Assembly (NCBI RefSeq): GCF_000423525.1 | Contig: NZ_AUID01000021.1 | Location: forward strand, 1-47,896 | DNA from: Proteocatella sphenisci DSM 23131 | GTDB taxonomy: Bacteria > Bacillota > Clostridia > Peptostreptococcales > Filifactoraceae | Length of the DNA: 47,896 bases | Direction: 5' to 3' | Shown: one piece after another, positions 27,795 to 36,485 of the stretch | Layout of the letters: each line of letters opens with the position of its first letter | Position numbering within the stretch: position 1 is the first letter of the stretch | The notes under the pieces: model-generated | The model's database searches: none | Seen by the model: the letters and a program-made list of their open reading frames with translations, nothing else | What the model was told of the DNA's origin: nothing | Made by a program: the position numbers and the translations under genes

Positions 27795-29195
27795 TTAGCA
27801 CTCTCCTTTCACTGATTCTTTTATCGCGTTTACAAGGCAGTCTATATCTTCTTTTGTATGGATTTCTGTCACACAGTATAGTGCGCATTGTCCAAGCTCT
27901 GGGAACTCTTTTGAAAGGTCTTTTCCTCCAAATATGTTCTTTTCAATTAACTTTTTGTTTATTTCACTTACAGTCTTTCCTGTCTTTCCAAAATCTACGA
28001 CAAATTCCTTGAATCCAAAACTGTCAAATCTAAGGGATAAATTGTCTATTTTTGAAAGCTCCTGCTTTGTATAAAGGTTTTTCTGAATTATATTATTTCC
28101 AACGTCTTGCATTCCTTTTGGTCCCATGATCGCAAGATATACTCCCGCTGTTATTCCCCAAAGACCGGTCTGAGTTCCTACGTATTCTTTTCCCTTTTCT
28201 CTGTTGTTTCCAAAGGAAGTCCTGTCATATGCAACGTCTCCAAATCCGTACTCACCCGCTTTTGAGGTTGGTGCTATACCAAAAAGTCTGGATGGATATT
28301 CCATTACGTATTTTTCTTCGTCCATGGTTGCCATAAATCCGCCCTGGCCTCCTCCATAATTCATGTGGATTCCAAGCGGCTGAAGATCTCCACATATTAT
28401 GTCTGCTCCCCACGTTCTTGGTGATTCAAGCACTCCCAGTGATATTGGGTCTACTCCTACCACAAGCTCTGCTCCTGCATCATGCGTTATTTTGGAAATT
28501 TCACTTCCCTGAGTTTCAACAAATCCAAGATACGATGGATATTCAAAATATACTGCGGCTGCATTTTTTGTCAGCTTGGATTTTAAATCTTGAAGGTCCA
28601 TGAGTCCTGTTTTTGAATCATAGGCTATTTTTATGATGTTAAGATCTAATTTACAGTAGTTTATGATTTCACTCAGTCTGTCTGGAGCTATTGTTCCCGA
28701 TACGAAAACGTCTTTTTTCCCCGTTATTCTTCCTGCCATCCTTATAGATGTAGCTGCTGCCTGACCCCAGTCCATAGTTGGCACATTGACAACTTCCATG
28801 TCAACAAGCTCTGCAATCATACTCTGATATTCAAACAGCGTCTGGAATCTTCCAAAATCGTTGTATGGCTCTCCACCATAAGCTGTAAGGAACTCGCCTC
28901 TGCTGTTTACCTCATCACAGATTGCCGGTACATAGTGAGGCCAGCATCCCGCTCCAAGGAAACAAAGATTTTCTGTGCAGTCCATGTTTTTTGAAAGAAT
29001 TGACATCATGTGTCTCTTTAGTTCATATTCAGATGGTATGGCTTCTTCCATATCCATCGGTGCTTTCAGTTTTATCTCTTCTGGAATCTCCTCGTGAAGT
29101 TCCTCTAAAGAGCTCAGTCCAATGTATTCCAGCATTTCTTTCTGGATTGCAGGATCTGAGTTTGGTATATATGGGTGATTCTTAAATCCCTTCAT
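27795..29195 (-). CDS. Divergent glycine dehydrogenase (decarboxylating) subunit 1-like protein
   Basis: Partner of the preceding subunit, 466 residues against about 440-450 for GcvPA. Conserved landmarks are FLGAGCWPHYVPA, GEFLTAYGG, FEYQSMIAEL and VDPISLGVLESP. Segments that are nearly invariant in glycine enzymes are replaced: the TPYQPE-SQG loop by GGEPYNDFGRF, the YDGATA motif by MDWGQAA, and the SNI-T-Q segment by KEYVGTQTGLWGI. It would complete the PLP site at the dimer interface. It follows the SDR gene by 27 bp with GGAGGAAAG before the ATG. The assignment to the GcvP superfamily is firm; the substrate is not. Confidence 0.8.
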   Translation of the reverse strand: MKGFKNHPYIPNSDPAIQKEMLEYIGLSSLEELHEEIPEEIKLKAPMDMEEAIPSEYELKRHMMSILSKNMDCTENLCFLGAGCWPHYVPAICDEVNSRGEFLTAYGGEPYNDFGRFQTLFEYQSMIAELVDMEVVNVPTMDWGQAAATSIRMAGRITGKKDVFVSGTIAPDRLSEIINYCKLDLNIIKIAYDSKTGLMDLQDLKSKLTKNAAAVYFEYPSYLGFVETQGSEISKITHDAGAELVVGVDPISLGVLESPRTWGADIICGDLQPLGIHMNYGGGQGGFMATMDEEKYVMEYPSRLFGIAPTSKAGEYGFGDVAYDRTSFGNNREKGKEYVGTQTGLWGITAGVYLAIMGPKGMQDVGNNIIQKNLYTKQELSKIDNLSLRFDSFGFKEFVVDFGKTGKTVSEINKKLIEKNIFGGKDLSKEFPELGQCALYCVTEIHTKEDIDCLVNAIKESVKGEC

Positions 29196-29222
29196 TTATC
29201 TTTCCTCCTCTGTTAATCTTAT

Positions 29223-30017
29223 TTAAGCGATTCCGCCTCCGTCTACCACAAGTGCTGCTCCAGTAACCCAGCTTGAAAGATCGCTTGCAAGGTATAAAAC
29301 TGCGTTGGCAATGTCTTCTGGCATTCCTATTCTTGCCAGTGGTCTTCCTGTTCCACAGTCCTCCAGATATGCATTTTGGGAGTTCTCATCTTTGACAAGC
29401 CCTGTCTGTACTCCCTCATCCCTTAGCATTGCTGTATCTGTATCTCCCGGATTTACTGAGTTTACTCTTATTTTTTTTGCTCCGTGATCTATTGCCATTG
29501 CTCTTGTAACATTGACAATTCCGCCTTTGACTGCGCAATACGCCGCTGCCATGTCTCCGCCTTTTAGGCCCCAGCCAGAACCGGTATTTATTATGCTTCC
29601 GCCTCCAAGCTCTTCCATTACTGGTATTGTATATTTAGAGAACAGGAACAGTCCTTTAAGGCCTACATCGAGAACAAAATCCCATTCTTTTTCTGAAAGC
29701 TCTGGAACTGTCTTTCTTACAGTAACTCCGGCATTGTTGAAAAGTATATCTATTCTTCCAAATTTTTCTTTTACGGCTTCTACTGTAGCTTTTACCTGAG
29801 CTTCGTCTCTTACATCACATTTGAAAAATGCTGCCTGTCTTCCTTCTTTTCTTATCTCTTCAGCTTTTTCTTCTGCTGCATCACTAACGTCTACCATTGC
29901 TACGGCTGCACCGTAGGCAGAAAGAAGCTGAGCCGTTCCCAGACCTATTCCTGAACCTGCTCCTGTTATTATGGCAACTCTACCTGTTAAATCAAGCAAA
30001 TCTTTTTTGTATAGCAT
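29223..30017 (-). CDS. Classical short-chain dehydrogenase/reductase
   Basis: Cytosolic oxidoreductase of 264 residues, normal for the SDR family. The cofactor motif is ITGAGSGIGLG (Asp at the end of strand 2 in MVDVSD suggests NAD(H)), followed by NNAG, the catalytic Ser in NTGSGWG, and Tyr/Lys in AYCAVKGG. The C-terminal DGGGIA end is typical. It is the first gene of the sigma-54 operon, 47 bp after the -12 element, with AGGAGG before the ATG. The substrate is unknown; in this setting oxidation of a beta-hydroxy or 2-amino alcohol compound before or after the GcvP-like step is a possible role, by inference only. Confidence 0.87.
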   Translation of the reverse strand: MLYKKDLLDLTGRVAIITGAGSGIGLGTAQLLSAYGAAVAMVDVSDAAEEKAEEIRKEGRQAAFFKCDVRDEAQVKATVEAVKEKFGRIDILFNNAGVTVRKTVPELSEKEWDFVLDVGLKGLFLFSKYTIPVMEELGGGSIINTGSGWGLKGGDMAAAYCAVKGGIVNVTRAMAIDHGAKKIRVNSVNPGDTDTAMLRDEGVQTGLVKDENSQNAYLEDCGTGRPLARIGMPEDIANAVLYLASDLSSWVTGAALVVDGGGIA

Positions 30018-30063
30018 ATTTAATTCCTCCTATGTAATTTTATTTTTCATGTAATATATTTAA

Positions 30064-30080
30064 TGCATTAATCGTGCCAA
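30064..30080 (-). promoter_or_regulatory. Sigma-54 (-24/-12) promoter of the SDR-gcvP-like operon
   Basis: On the minus strand TTGGCACGATTAATGCA has GG (30078-30077) and GC (30066-30065) 10 bp apart. It shares 16 consecutive bases with the promoter at 23299-23315. The start point would fall near 30053, 36 bp before the SDR ATG. Confidence 0.87.
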
Positions 30081-30206
30081 CATTGCCACTTTTCTGTTTT
30101 TTTATATAGGAAATTAAATTCCTTATATGTAAGCGCTGCAAACAATGACATTTGTAATTTTTTTAAATGATTTGTCTATCCAAAAAAATCCTTTACAGGC
30201 GGGAAT

Positions 30207-30277
30207 TTGTCATATCCCACAATTTATTTGTCAGTTTTTATGGCAAACACTATATGCTTTGACAATATTTGTGGCAA
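30207..30277. promoter_or_regulatory. Enhancer-like sites for the sigma-54 activator
   Basis: Two inverted repeats have the same 6-7-6 layout: TTGTCA-N7-TGGCAA (30228-30246) and TTGACA-N7-TGGCAA (30259-30277), with a further TTGTCA at 30207. They lie 130-200 bp upstream of the SDR operon's -24 element, the usual distance for enhancer-binding proteins, and just upstream of the activator gene's own promoter. Confidence 0.65.
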
Positions 30278-30290
30278 GCAGGTTTTTTAC

Positions 30291-30319
30291 TTGTCAACAT
30301 TGACAATTCATTATATAAT
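30291..30319 (+). promoter_or_regulatory. Sigma-A promoter of the activator gene with overlapping palindrome
   Basis: TTGTCA (30291-30296), 17 bp and TATAAT (30314-30319) form the promoter. The -35 element is part of the palindrome TTGTCA-N4-TGACAA (30291-30306), the same half-sites as the enhancers, so the activator probably represses its own gene. Confidence 0.72.
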
Positions 30320-30361
30320 GACCCAATAGTCTGAAAATTTATTATGTAAGGTGGTGTAAGA

Positions 30362-32077
30362 TTGTATATTCTGGAAGAAGTACGTTCATCAGTGCAAAGA
30401 ATCACCCAGGCAGTTGCTAATGCAATGAAGGTTGAAATTGCCGTTTTTGACAACAGTGCAGCGCTTTTTTACTCTACTCCTGTATATCTCAAGCGAAAGG
30501 GAAGGACCGTTCATGAACCTTCTATAAATGAGGTGCTCAGTTATGGAAGTGTGCTTGTCAATCGGCCGGGTGAGATGGCATCGTGCGTTGGCTGCCGCTT
30601 TAAGGACAACTGCCCTTCTACAATTGAAATCCTCAGCTGCATAAAGGCTGATGGGATTGTTATGGGAGTTATTGCAATGACTTCATTTACAAAGGAAGGT
30701 CATCAGAGGATTTCTTCAAATATAGATATGTATCGAGATGTTTTAACGGAAATTTCTGGCCTTATAGGGGAAAGCATCGTTAATCAAAACGGACAGGGAC
30801 ACGCCTTCAAGGCAGAGCACTATGTAAACGGAATATTTGATGTATCCAGGTCTTCTATGCTCCTTACTGACTCCAACGGAGTCATAACTCAGTGTAATTC
30901 CATAGCTGTAAAGAACATGCCTTCGTGTGACCTGATGTCTTCTTCATTGTGGCATATCCTGCCTGATAATATAGTAAAGCGAGTACTAGCGGGGGAGGAG
31001 TTTTTTGAAAATGAGATATCCATGGAAAATTATCGTGCAAGGCTTACTACCAGCAATGTTGTCATAAATGAGGTCGTGGTGGCAATAGTGCTGAGGTTTT
31101 CCAATGAAATATTTGAAGATGACAAAAAGCGTGACTATCTCGACCGCATGGTCGGAGCCAGCAGTGAGACAAAAAAAATCCACTCACTTGTCAAAAAGCT
31201 TGCCGACAGCCCTACCCCAATTCTCATAACAGGTGAAACAGGGACGGGAAAAGAGCTTGTCGCGAGAGCTGTCCATGAAAGAAGCAGTCGCAGGACCTAT
31301 CCTTTTGTGGCCATAAACTGCTCCAGCATTCCTGAAAATCTTTTTGAAAGTGAGCTTTTTGGATACGAAGAGGGCTCTTTTACAGGTGCCCGCAAAGGTG
31401 GAAAAACAGGAAAGATAGAGATGGCTCAGGGCGGAACTCTGTTTCTTGATGAGCTTGGAGAGATGCCCCTGCATGCCCAGCCAAAGCTGCTCAGAGTCCT
31501 TCAGGATTATGAACTCGAGCGGGTTGGCTCTACTGAAAAGATTTCACTCAACATAAGAGTTATAGCAGCCACCAACAGAGATCTATCTGATATGATGACA
31601 TCAGGCAAGTTCAGGCAGGACCTTTATTACAGGATAGGGGTAATCAACCTGGAGCTTCCTCCTCTGCGAAGCCGGACTCAAGATATAATGCCTATAGCCT
31701 CTGATTATCTGCGAACTCTCAAGAATCGCATGGACACAAGTCTTGAGGGTTTTGATGAAGATGTCACGAATTTCATGCTCAGGTATTCATGGCCCGGAAA
31801 CATAAGAGAGCTGCAAAATGTCATAGAATATGCGACCAATCTCTCAGATGGGCGAATGATGTCTATAGGCGACCTGCCTCCTGCCCTTACTCATGCCGCT
31901 TTAGAAGTCTCTGGTCAATCTTTGGAATGCAATCTGGATACGCTTGAGCACCAACATATACTTGAGCTTCTTGATGAATATGGCTGCTCTCTTGAGGGCA
32001 AGAATAACATTTCAAAAAAAATGGGCATAAGCCTGCGGACGCTTTATAGGAGAATGGAAAAATACGGGATCTCATGA
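30362..32077 (+). CDS. Sigma-54-dependent transcriptional activator (Fis family)
   Basis: Enhancer-binding protein of 571 residues. An N-terminal sensory region (about 1-150) holds a cysteine cluster CVGCRFKDNC plus a further Cys ten residues on, which could bind metal or sense redox; a PAS-like segment follows. The AAA+ domain (about 262-490) has Walker A GETGTGKE, FLDELGE and RVIAATNRD. The loop that contacts sigma-54 reads GSFTGA rather than the usual GAFTGA. The C-terminal Fis-type HTH is SKKMGISLRTLYRRMEK. The start is TTG with AAGGTGGTG upstream. It is divergent from the SDR operon and should activate it and the antiporter gene. Confidence 0.9.
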   Translation: MYILEEVRSSVQRITQAVANAMKVEIAVFDNSAALFYSTPVYLKRKGRTVHEPSINEVLSYGSVLVNRPGEMASCVGCRFKDNCPSTIEILSCIKADGIVMGVIAMTSFTKEGHQRISSNIDMYRDVLTEISGLIGESIVNQNGQGHAFKAEHYVNGIFDVSRSSMLLTDSNGVITQCNSIAVKNMPSCDLMSSSLWHILPDNIVKRVLAGEEFFENEISMENYRARLTTSNVVINEVVVAIVLRFSNEIFEDDKKRDYLDRMVGASSETKKIHSLVKKLADSPTPILITGETGTGKELVARAVHERSSRRTYPFVAINCSSIPENLFESELFGYEEGSFTGARKGGKTGKIEMAQGGTLFLDELGEMPLHAQPKLLRVLQDYELERVGSTEKISLNIRVIAATNRDLSDMMTSGKFRQDLYYRIGVINLELPPLRSRTQDIMPIASDYLRTLKNRMDTSLEGFDEDVTNFMLRYSWPGNIRELQNVIEYATNLSDGRMMSIGDLPPALTHAALEVSGQSLECNLDTLEHQHILELLDEYGCSLEGKNNISKKMGISLRTLYRRMEKYGIS

Positions 32078-32087
32078 TCCCGTATTT
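32060..32087 (+). terminator. Terminator overlapping the activator gene stop codon
   Basis: AAATACGGGATC and GATCCCGTATTT form a perfect 12-bp stem with a TCAT loop followed by TTG; the TGA stop lies at the loop. It ends the activator transcript 20 bp before the next convergent gene. Confidence 0.85.
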
Positions 32088-32107
32088 TTGTTTGTGATAT
32101 TATTTTT

Positions 32108-32674
32108 TTAAGAAAATACATCGCTGTAATTTATCTCATCTGAATCTATGATGTAGCTTCCTGCGTTTTCTTTTATTACCTGGAGCACTCCAGAGTCTGT
32201 TATTTTTTCGGATCCGTTATCTGAGTCTATTGCATAGTATTCGATCCTGTAGTCATAGCTTATTTCGTCTTCTTTTTCATCGCTGCCTTGGCTTGCACTG
32301 ACGGTTATTATGATATTGAGTATCTTTTGTATATCATTTTCTCTAAAATATCCAAGTCTTCTGGCAAATATTTCTTCACTGACAAAAAGCTCATAGCCTG
32401 AATCTGTAAAATATTTTCCAAATTCACTCTGGATATATTTTTCTGATTTAAGTCTGCTTGCCTGATCTTCTCCAGGGAAATCCTCTTTGGATTTTTTAAA
32501 ACTTTCGCTGAGAACCTTGCCCAGGTACTCTTTTGTAAAGTTTTGTACTGAGTCTTTTACAGGCAATACCGCACACGCTGTCGTCAGGTATGAAGATACT
32601 ATAATCAGGGTCAGTAGTGCGAGAAATCTTTTATATAGTGACCTGGATCTTCTATGTTTTGATACAGTTTTCAT
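32108..32674 (-). CDS. Secreted/membrane-anchored protein of unknown function
   Basis: Protein of 188 residues with a basic N-terminus and one hydrophobic stretch (about 15-35) ending in TTACA, a poor lipobox, so a lipoprotein or a signal-anchor is possible. I do not recognise a named family. Residues about 85-185 align with the last 100 residues of the protein at 40446-41528: both have a GY-LF/SF segment, (I/E)-ARRL-FFREN/RARLKFFKENN, YDYRIEYYAID/YDYTITYTAE and a D-G-LQ/GQL-L end. It starts 52 bp after hydF on the same strand with GGAGGGG before the ATG, and may be co-transcribed without being functionally linked. Confidence 0.65.
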   Translation of the reverse strand: MKTVSKHRRSRSLYKRFLALLTLIIVSSYLTTACAVLPVKDSVQNFTKEYLGKVLSESFKKSKEDFPGEDQASRLKSEKYIQSEFGKYFTDSGYELFVSEEIFARRLGYFRENDIQKILNIIITVSASQGSDEKEDEISYDYRIEYYAIDSDNGSEKITDSGVLQVIKENAGSYIIDSDEINYSDVFS

Positions 32675-32726
32675 AATTACCCCTCCAGATGTTAATCAAA
32701 TGATACTCATTTTAGAGTTATACTAT

Positions 32727-33971
32727 TTAATATACCACATCTGAGAGGATTCCACTCATGTGAGCGATAAAAACTCCGTAGTTGGTAACTGGTATTTTCT
32801 GGTCTTTGCACCTTTGTATCCTTGATATTACATTCTTTCTATTGAGCATGCAGCCCCCGCAATGAATTACTAAATCAAAGCTTGAGACGTCTGCTGGTAT
32901 GTCATTTCCACTCTTCCATGTGAATTTTATATTCTCTCCAAAGCGTTTTTTGAGCATTGCTGGAATTTTTATTCTTCCTATATCTCCATCAAGGGGATTG
33001 TGACTGCAGGCCTCGAGTATGAGTATACTGCTTTTTTCACTGAGAGAGTCTATGGCCGCGGCCCCTCTTACAAACTCGTCTATGTCGCCCTTGTACCTTG
33101 CCATAAGCACCGAAAACGATGTAAGCAGGGTCTCTTTGGGGCATCTGTCCTTTACATATTTAAATACCTGAGAGTCGGTTATTATAAGCTTTGGTGGATT
33201 TTTGTAAAGCATGAGGCTTTCTTCGAGCTTGTCTGTAGTAACTATTGATACTATGGCCTTGTGGTCCAGAAGGTCTCTTATAGTCTGTATCTGAGGAAGT
33301 ATAAGCCTTCCTTTTGGAGCCTGTATGTCTTGCGGCGCTACGAGCAGCACATGATCTCCCTTGTTTATAAGGTGGGCTGTTATGGAGTCGAGTTCATACT
33401 CCGAAGGCGCAAGTTCTATGAGTTTTTGCCTGAATTTTTCGATGTTGGTATTTTCTCTTGCACTTATATATACTCTCTCAAGGCCTTCAAGCTCCTGGGG
33501 AAGATTAATGGCAGAGCGCTCATTCGGTTTCGCCTCATGGACGCCTGACCCCAGTGGCAAAGTCATAACAGTGTCCAGTTTATTTATCGTAAGCAGTACT
33601 GGTATTTTTTTTTCGTCCAGAAACGCCAGCCACTCAAGTTCTTTTGAAAAATCGCTCTGACCTGCTACTACTGCCATTACTGCGAGATCTGTCTTTGAGA
33701 TGACTTCTCTGGTCTTTTCAACCCTCATAAGTCCGAGCTCGCCCTCATCATCAAAGCCTGCTGTGTCAATAAGTACACATGGTCCAAGGGGATGTATCTC
33801 TATTGGCCTGTATACTGGGTCTGTGGTCGTTCCAGCCACATCGCTCACGAGCGCTGTATTTTGATTTGAGATGGCATTTATGAGTGATGATTTTCCGCTG
33901 TTTCGCCTTCCAAATATGGCTATGTGAAGCCTTAGGGCATTTGGGGTAGCGTTTAGTTCGTTTACTGCCAT
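32727..33971 (-). CDS. hydF: [FeFe]-hydrogenase maturation GTPase HydF
   Basis: Scaffold protein of 414 residues on which the 2Fe subcluster is assembled and then passed to apo-HydA. The N-terminal GTPase domain has FGRRNSGKSSLIN (P-loop), DVAGTTTDP (switch I), IDTAGFDD and NKLD; a dimerisation domain follows. The C-terminal domain carries the [4Fe-4S] ligands in ACSHNP (Cys and His) and HCGGC. It is the last maturation gene, 34 bp after hydG. All residues known to be required are present. Confidence 0.95.
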   Translation of the reverse strand: MAVNELNATPNALRLHIAIFGRRNSGKSSLINAISNQNTALVSDVAGTTTDPVYRPIEIHPLGPCVLIDTAGFDDEGELGLMRVEKTREVISKTDLAVMAVVAGQSDFSKELEWLAFLDEKKIPVLLTINKLDTVMTLPLGSGVHEAKPNERSAINLPQELEGLERVYISARENTNIEKFRQKLIELAPSEYELDSITAHLINKGDHVLLVAPQDIQAPKGRLILPQIQTIRDLLDHKAIVSIVTTDKLEESLMLYKNPPKLIITDSQVFKYVKDRCPKETLLTSFSVLMARYKGDIDEFVRGAAAIDSLSEKSSILILEACSHNPLDGDIGRIKIPAMLKKRFGENIKFTWKSGNDIPADVSSFDLVIHCGGCMLNRKNVISRIQRCKDQKIPVTNYGVFIAHMSGILSDVVY

Positions 33972-34005
33972 GTCGCCTCCTTTATTCTATAACTATCTAT
34001 GCTAT

Positions 34006-35427
34006 CTATACTCTAAAGTCTCTTTCTCCGTTTTTTATCCTCTCGAGCCACTGGGCTGTTTTTTGCTTCATCTCCGGATTTGGTATCTTTTGAGCCTGGT
34101 CTCTTATAACTTTTTCTCCAATTTCCTTTGTCTCTGGCGAAGCGTAGTCCATAAGGTATTCCTGAAGTGTAAGCAGGGCATTGGGCTGACACACGTTTCC
34201 TATCTGGCCTACTTTTGCAAGGGCCATGAATCTGTCACCTGTTCTGCCCTCTCTGTAACATGCTGTGCAAAAACTTGGAATGTAGCCGTTTTTTGCGAGA
34301 TCAAGAGTTATTTCGTCAAGCGTTCTGTGGTCTTCTACATCAAACTGTGATGTGTTTGCCTTTTCCAGTTTTGCCATCTCATCATATCCGCCTACGCCTG
34401 TGCATGAGCCTCCGCTAAGCTGTGATACTCCAAGTTTCAAAAGGTCCGCTCTGCTTTCCATGGTCTCTCTTGTGGAGATTATAATGCCTGTATATGGGAC
34501 TGCCAGCCTGAATATGGCTACCAGATTATAAAATTTTTCGTCTGTGATTCCAGTGTATTGCGACATCTCCACGTCACTTGCTGCTCTGATTCTTGGAAAG
34601 CTCATTGTGTGAGGTCCTACTCCAAAGGTATCTTCGAGATGTTTTACGTGAAGCATCATGCCTACTGCATCATAGTGGTAGTCGTCATGAAGCCCCAGAA
34701 GTACGCCTATTCCAACATCATCAAGTCCAGCCTCCATGGCTCTGTCCATAGCCTCTGTATGGTATGCGTAGTTATGCTTTGGACCTTTTGGATGCATGTA
34801 TCCATAAGTATCTTTGTTGTATGTTTCCTGAAAGAGGATATAGGTTCCGATTCCCGCTTCCTTGAGCTTTAAATAGTCTTCCACGCTTGCCGCTGCTATG
34901 TTTACATTTACTCTTCTTATTTCTCCGTTCTTATGTTTTACAGAGTATATTGTCTTTATGCTTTCAAGAAGGTATTCCAGTGAGCTGTTTTCGGGGTCCT
35001 CTCCAAGCTCTAACGCAAGTCTTTTGTGTCCCATATCCTGAAGGGCGATTACTTCTTTTTTGATTTCTTCCTGAGTAAGTTTTTTTCTTGTCATCTCTTT
35101 GTTGGAATGGTGGTATCCACAGTATCTGCACTCATTTATGCAGTAGTTTGACAGATAAAGAGGGGCAAACATAACTATTCGGTTTCCATATATATGTTCT
35201 TTTATCTTTGCTGCAGTCTCATGGATTTTTGCAATTGTTTCTTTGTCCTCTGATTCAAGAAGCACTGCTACTTCTGTATGGTCTAATCCTTCAAATTTTG
35301 AAGCTTTTTTTAGTATTGAATCAATAAGCTCGGCGTTGTCTTTGTTTTGCTTTGCATATTCGATGGTTTTCAGTATCTCATCGTGATTTATAAATTCTTC
35401 TGCTATTTTTGATTTTGAATTATACAT
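34006..35427 (-). CDS. hydG: [FeFe]-hydrogenase maturation radical SAM tyrosine lyase HydG
   Basis: Enzyme of 473 residues that cleaves L-tyrosine to p-cresol and dehydroglycine to give the CO and CN ligands bound to iron. The radical SAM motif is CINECRYCGYHH (near residue 100); the C-terminal auxiliary cluster motif is CTACYREGRTGDRFM, which holds the dangler iron site. Length is as usual. It follows hydE by 13 bp. The related thiazole enzyme ThiH lacks the C-terminal cysteine motif, so the assignment is clear. Confidence 0.96.
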   Translation of the reverse strand: MYNSKSKIAEEFINHDEILKTIEYAKQNKDNAELIDSILKKASKFEGLDHTEVAVLLESEDKETIAKIHETAAKIKEHIYGNRIVMFAPLYLSNYCINECRYCGYHHSNKEMTRKKLTQEEIKKEVIALQDMGHKRLALELGEDPENSSLEYLLESIKTIYSVKHKNGEIRRVNVNIAAASVEDYLKLKEAGIGTYILFQETYNKDTYGYMHPKGPKHNYAYHTEAMDRAMEAGLDDVGIGVLLGLHDDYHYDAVGMMLHVKHLEDTFGVGPHTMSFPRIRAASDVEMSQYTGITDEKFYNLVAIFRLAVPYTGIIISTRETMESRADLLKLGVSQLSGGSCTGVGGYDEMAKLEKANTSQFDVEDHRTLDEITLDLAKNGYIPSFCTACYREGRTGDRFMALAKVGQIGNVCQPNALLTLQEYLMDYASPETKEIGEKVIRDQAQKIPNPEMKQKTAQWLERIKNGERDFRV

Positions 35428-35440
35428 ATTTTCTCCTCTT

Positions 35441-36463
35441 CTAAACGGGAATTCTATCTAACGACTCTATATATTTTTCAAGTTCTGTTCTTGCGGTTTT
35501 TATGTCTTTTTCTTCACCAAAATTTGTAGGATAAATTTCGTATTTGGTTCTTTCGCTCCAGGGAGTCACTTTTCGCATTATTACATTGGCTCCGTTTTTG
35601 AATATAAGATCAAGCTGAGAACTGTCAATTACCCCGAGTGAAGTCGTTGCCGGAAGGTTGGCATCTGGAAGCAGAAGCCTTGCTATTGCTACGGTCCTTC
35701 TTGTAAGCAGTGGATCTCCACTTTTTTGACCTCTGAGCGGAGTATCTTCATGGGATATGAATGGTCCTATTCCTGCCATCTCGCAGCCAATTTCTCTTAT
35801 GAGAAGAAGGTCTCCTGCAATCATTTGAAGGGTCTGCCCTGGTATTCCTATCATGAACCCTCCTCCAGTCTCATAGCCCAGGGATTTGAGATTTTTCTGA
35901 GTGTCTACTCGGTCTTTTAGAAGATCACCTTTGTGGATCTCTTTATAAAAATCTTCGTCTGAGGTTTCATGCTTGAGTAAAAATCTGTCCGCCCCTGCTT
36001 TTCTCATGGCGCTGAGCTCTTGGTATGGGCGCTCTCCTATGCTCAGGGTTATTGATATGTCTGATTGCGCTTTTATTTTCCTTACTATCTTGCATATCTT
36101 TTCTTCTGTATAAAAGAGATCTTCTCCTGATTGAAGCACTATTGTTCTGTAGCCTGCCTGAGCAGCCTCAAGAGTCGTCTTTACTATGTCTTCTTCAGAT
36201 AGTCTGTATCTGTTTACATTTGGGTTTTCGGCGCTCAGACCGCAGTATGTACACCTGCATCTGCAGTAGTTTGAGAATTCGAGTATAGCTCTTATATCTA
36301 CTTTTTTGCCTTTTCTTTCAAGGGTCATTTCATTCGCTTTTTGGAAAAGATACTCGTCTATGCCGCCCTCAAGAAGGGTTATGAGTTCTTCAGGCTCTGG
36401 TAAGTATCCTTGGGACAAGCTGTCTATAAGGTATGATTTTTCTTTGGTGGCATTTCTATCCAT
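35441..36463 (-). CDS. hydE: [FeFe]-hydrogenase maturation radical SAM protein HydE
   Basis: Radical SAM enzyme of 340 residues acting in assembly of the dithiolate-bridged di-iron precursor. The cluster motif is CRCRCTYCGLSAEN, i.e. C-x3-C-x2-C, near residue 60; GGGFMIGIPGQT and GPFISHEDTPLRG are typical HydE segments. The start at 36463 has GGGAGG 5 bp upstream and is preferred over a Met six codons earlier. It lies between the TM1266-like gene and hydG in a tight operon. Confidence 0.94.
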   Translation of the reverse strand: MDRNATKEKSYLIDSLSQGYLPEPEELITLLEGGIDEYLFQKANEMTLERKGKKVDIRAILEFSNYCRCRCTYCGLSAENPNVNRYRLSEEDIVKTTLEAAQAGYRTIVLQSGEDLFYTEEKICKIVRKIKAQSDISITLSIGERPYQELSAMRKAGADRFLLKHETSDEDFYKEIHKGDLLKDRVDTQKNLKSLGYETGGGFMIGIPGQTLQMIAGDLLLIREIGCEMAGIGPFISHEDTPLRGQKSGDPLLTRRTVAIARLLLPDANLPATTSLGVIDSSQLDLIFKNGANVIMRKVTPWSERTKYEIYPTNFGEEKDIKTARTELEKYIESLDRIPV

Positions 36464-36485
36464 ATTACCTCCCTTCTGCACTATT

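Noticed and set aside
30018-30361. Glycine riboswitch before the GcvP-like operon
   Set aside because: No tandem glycine aptamer core is present; the gap contains a -24/-12 promoter and activator sites.
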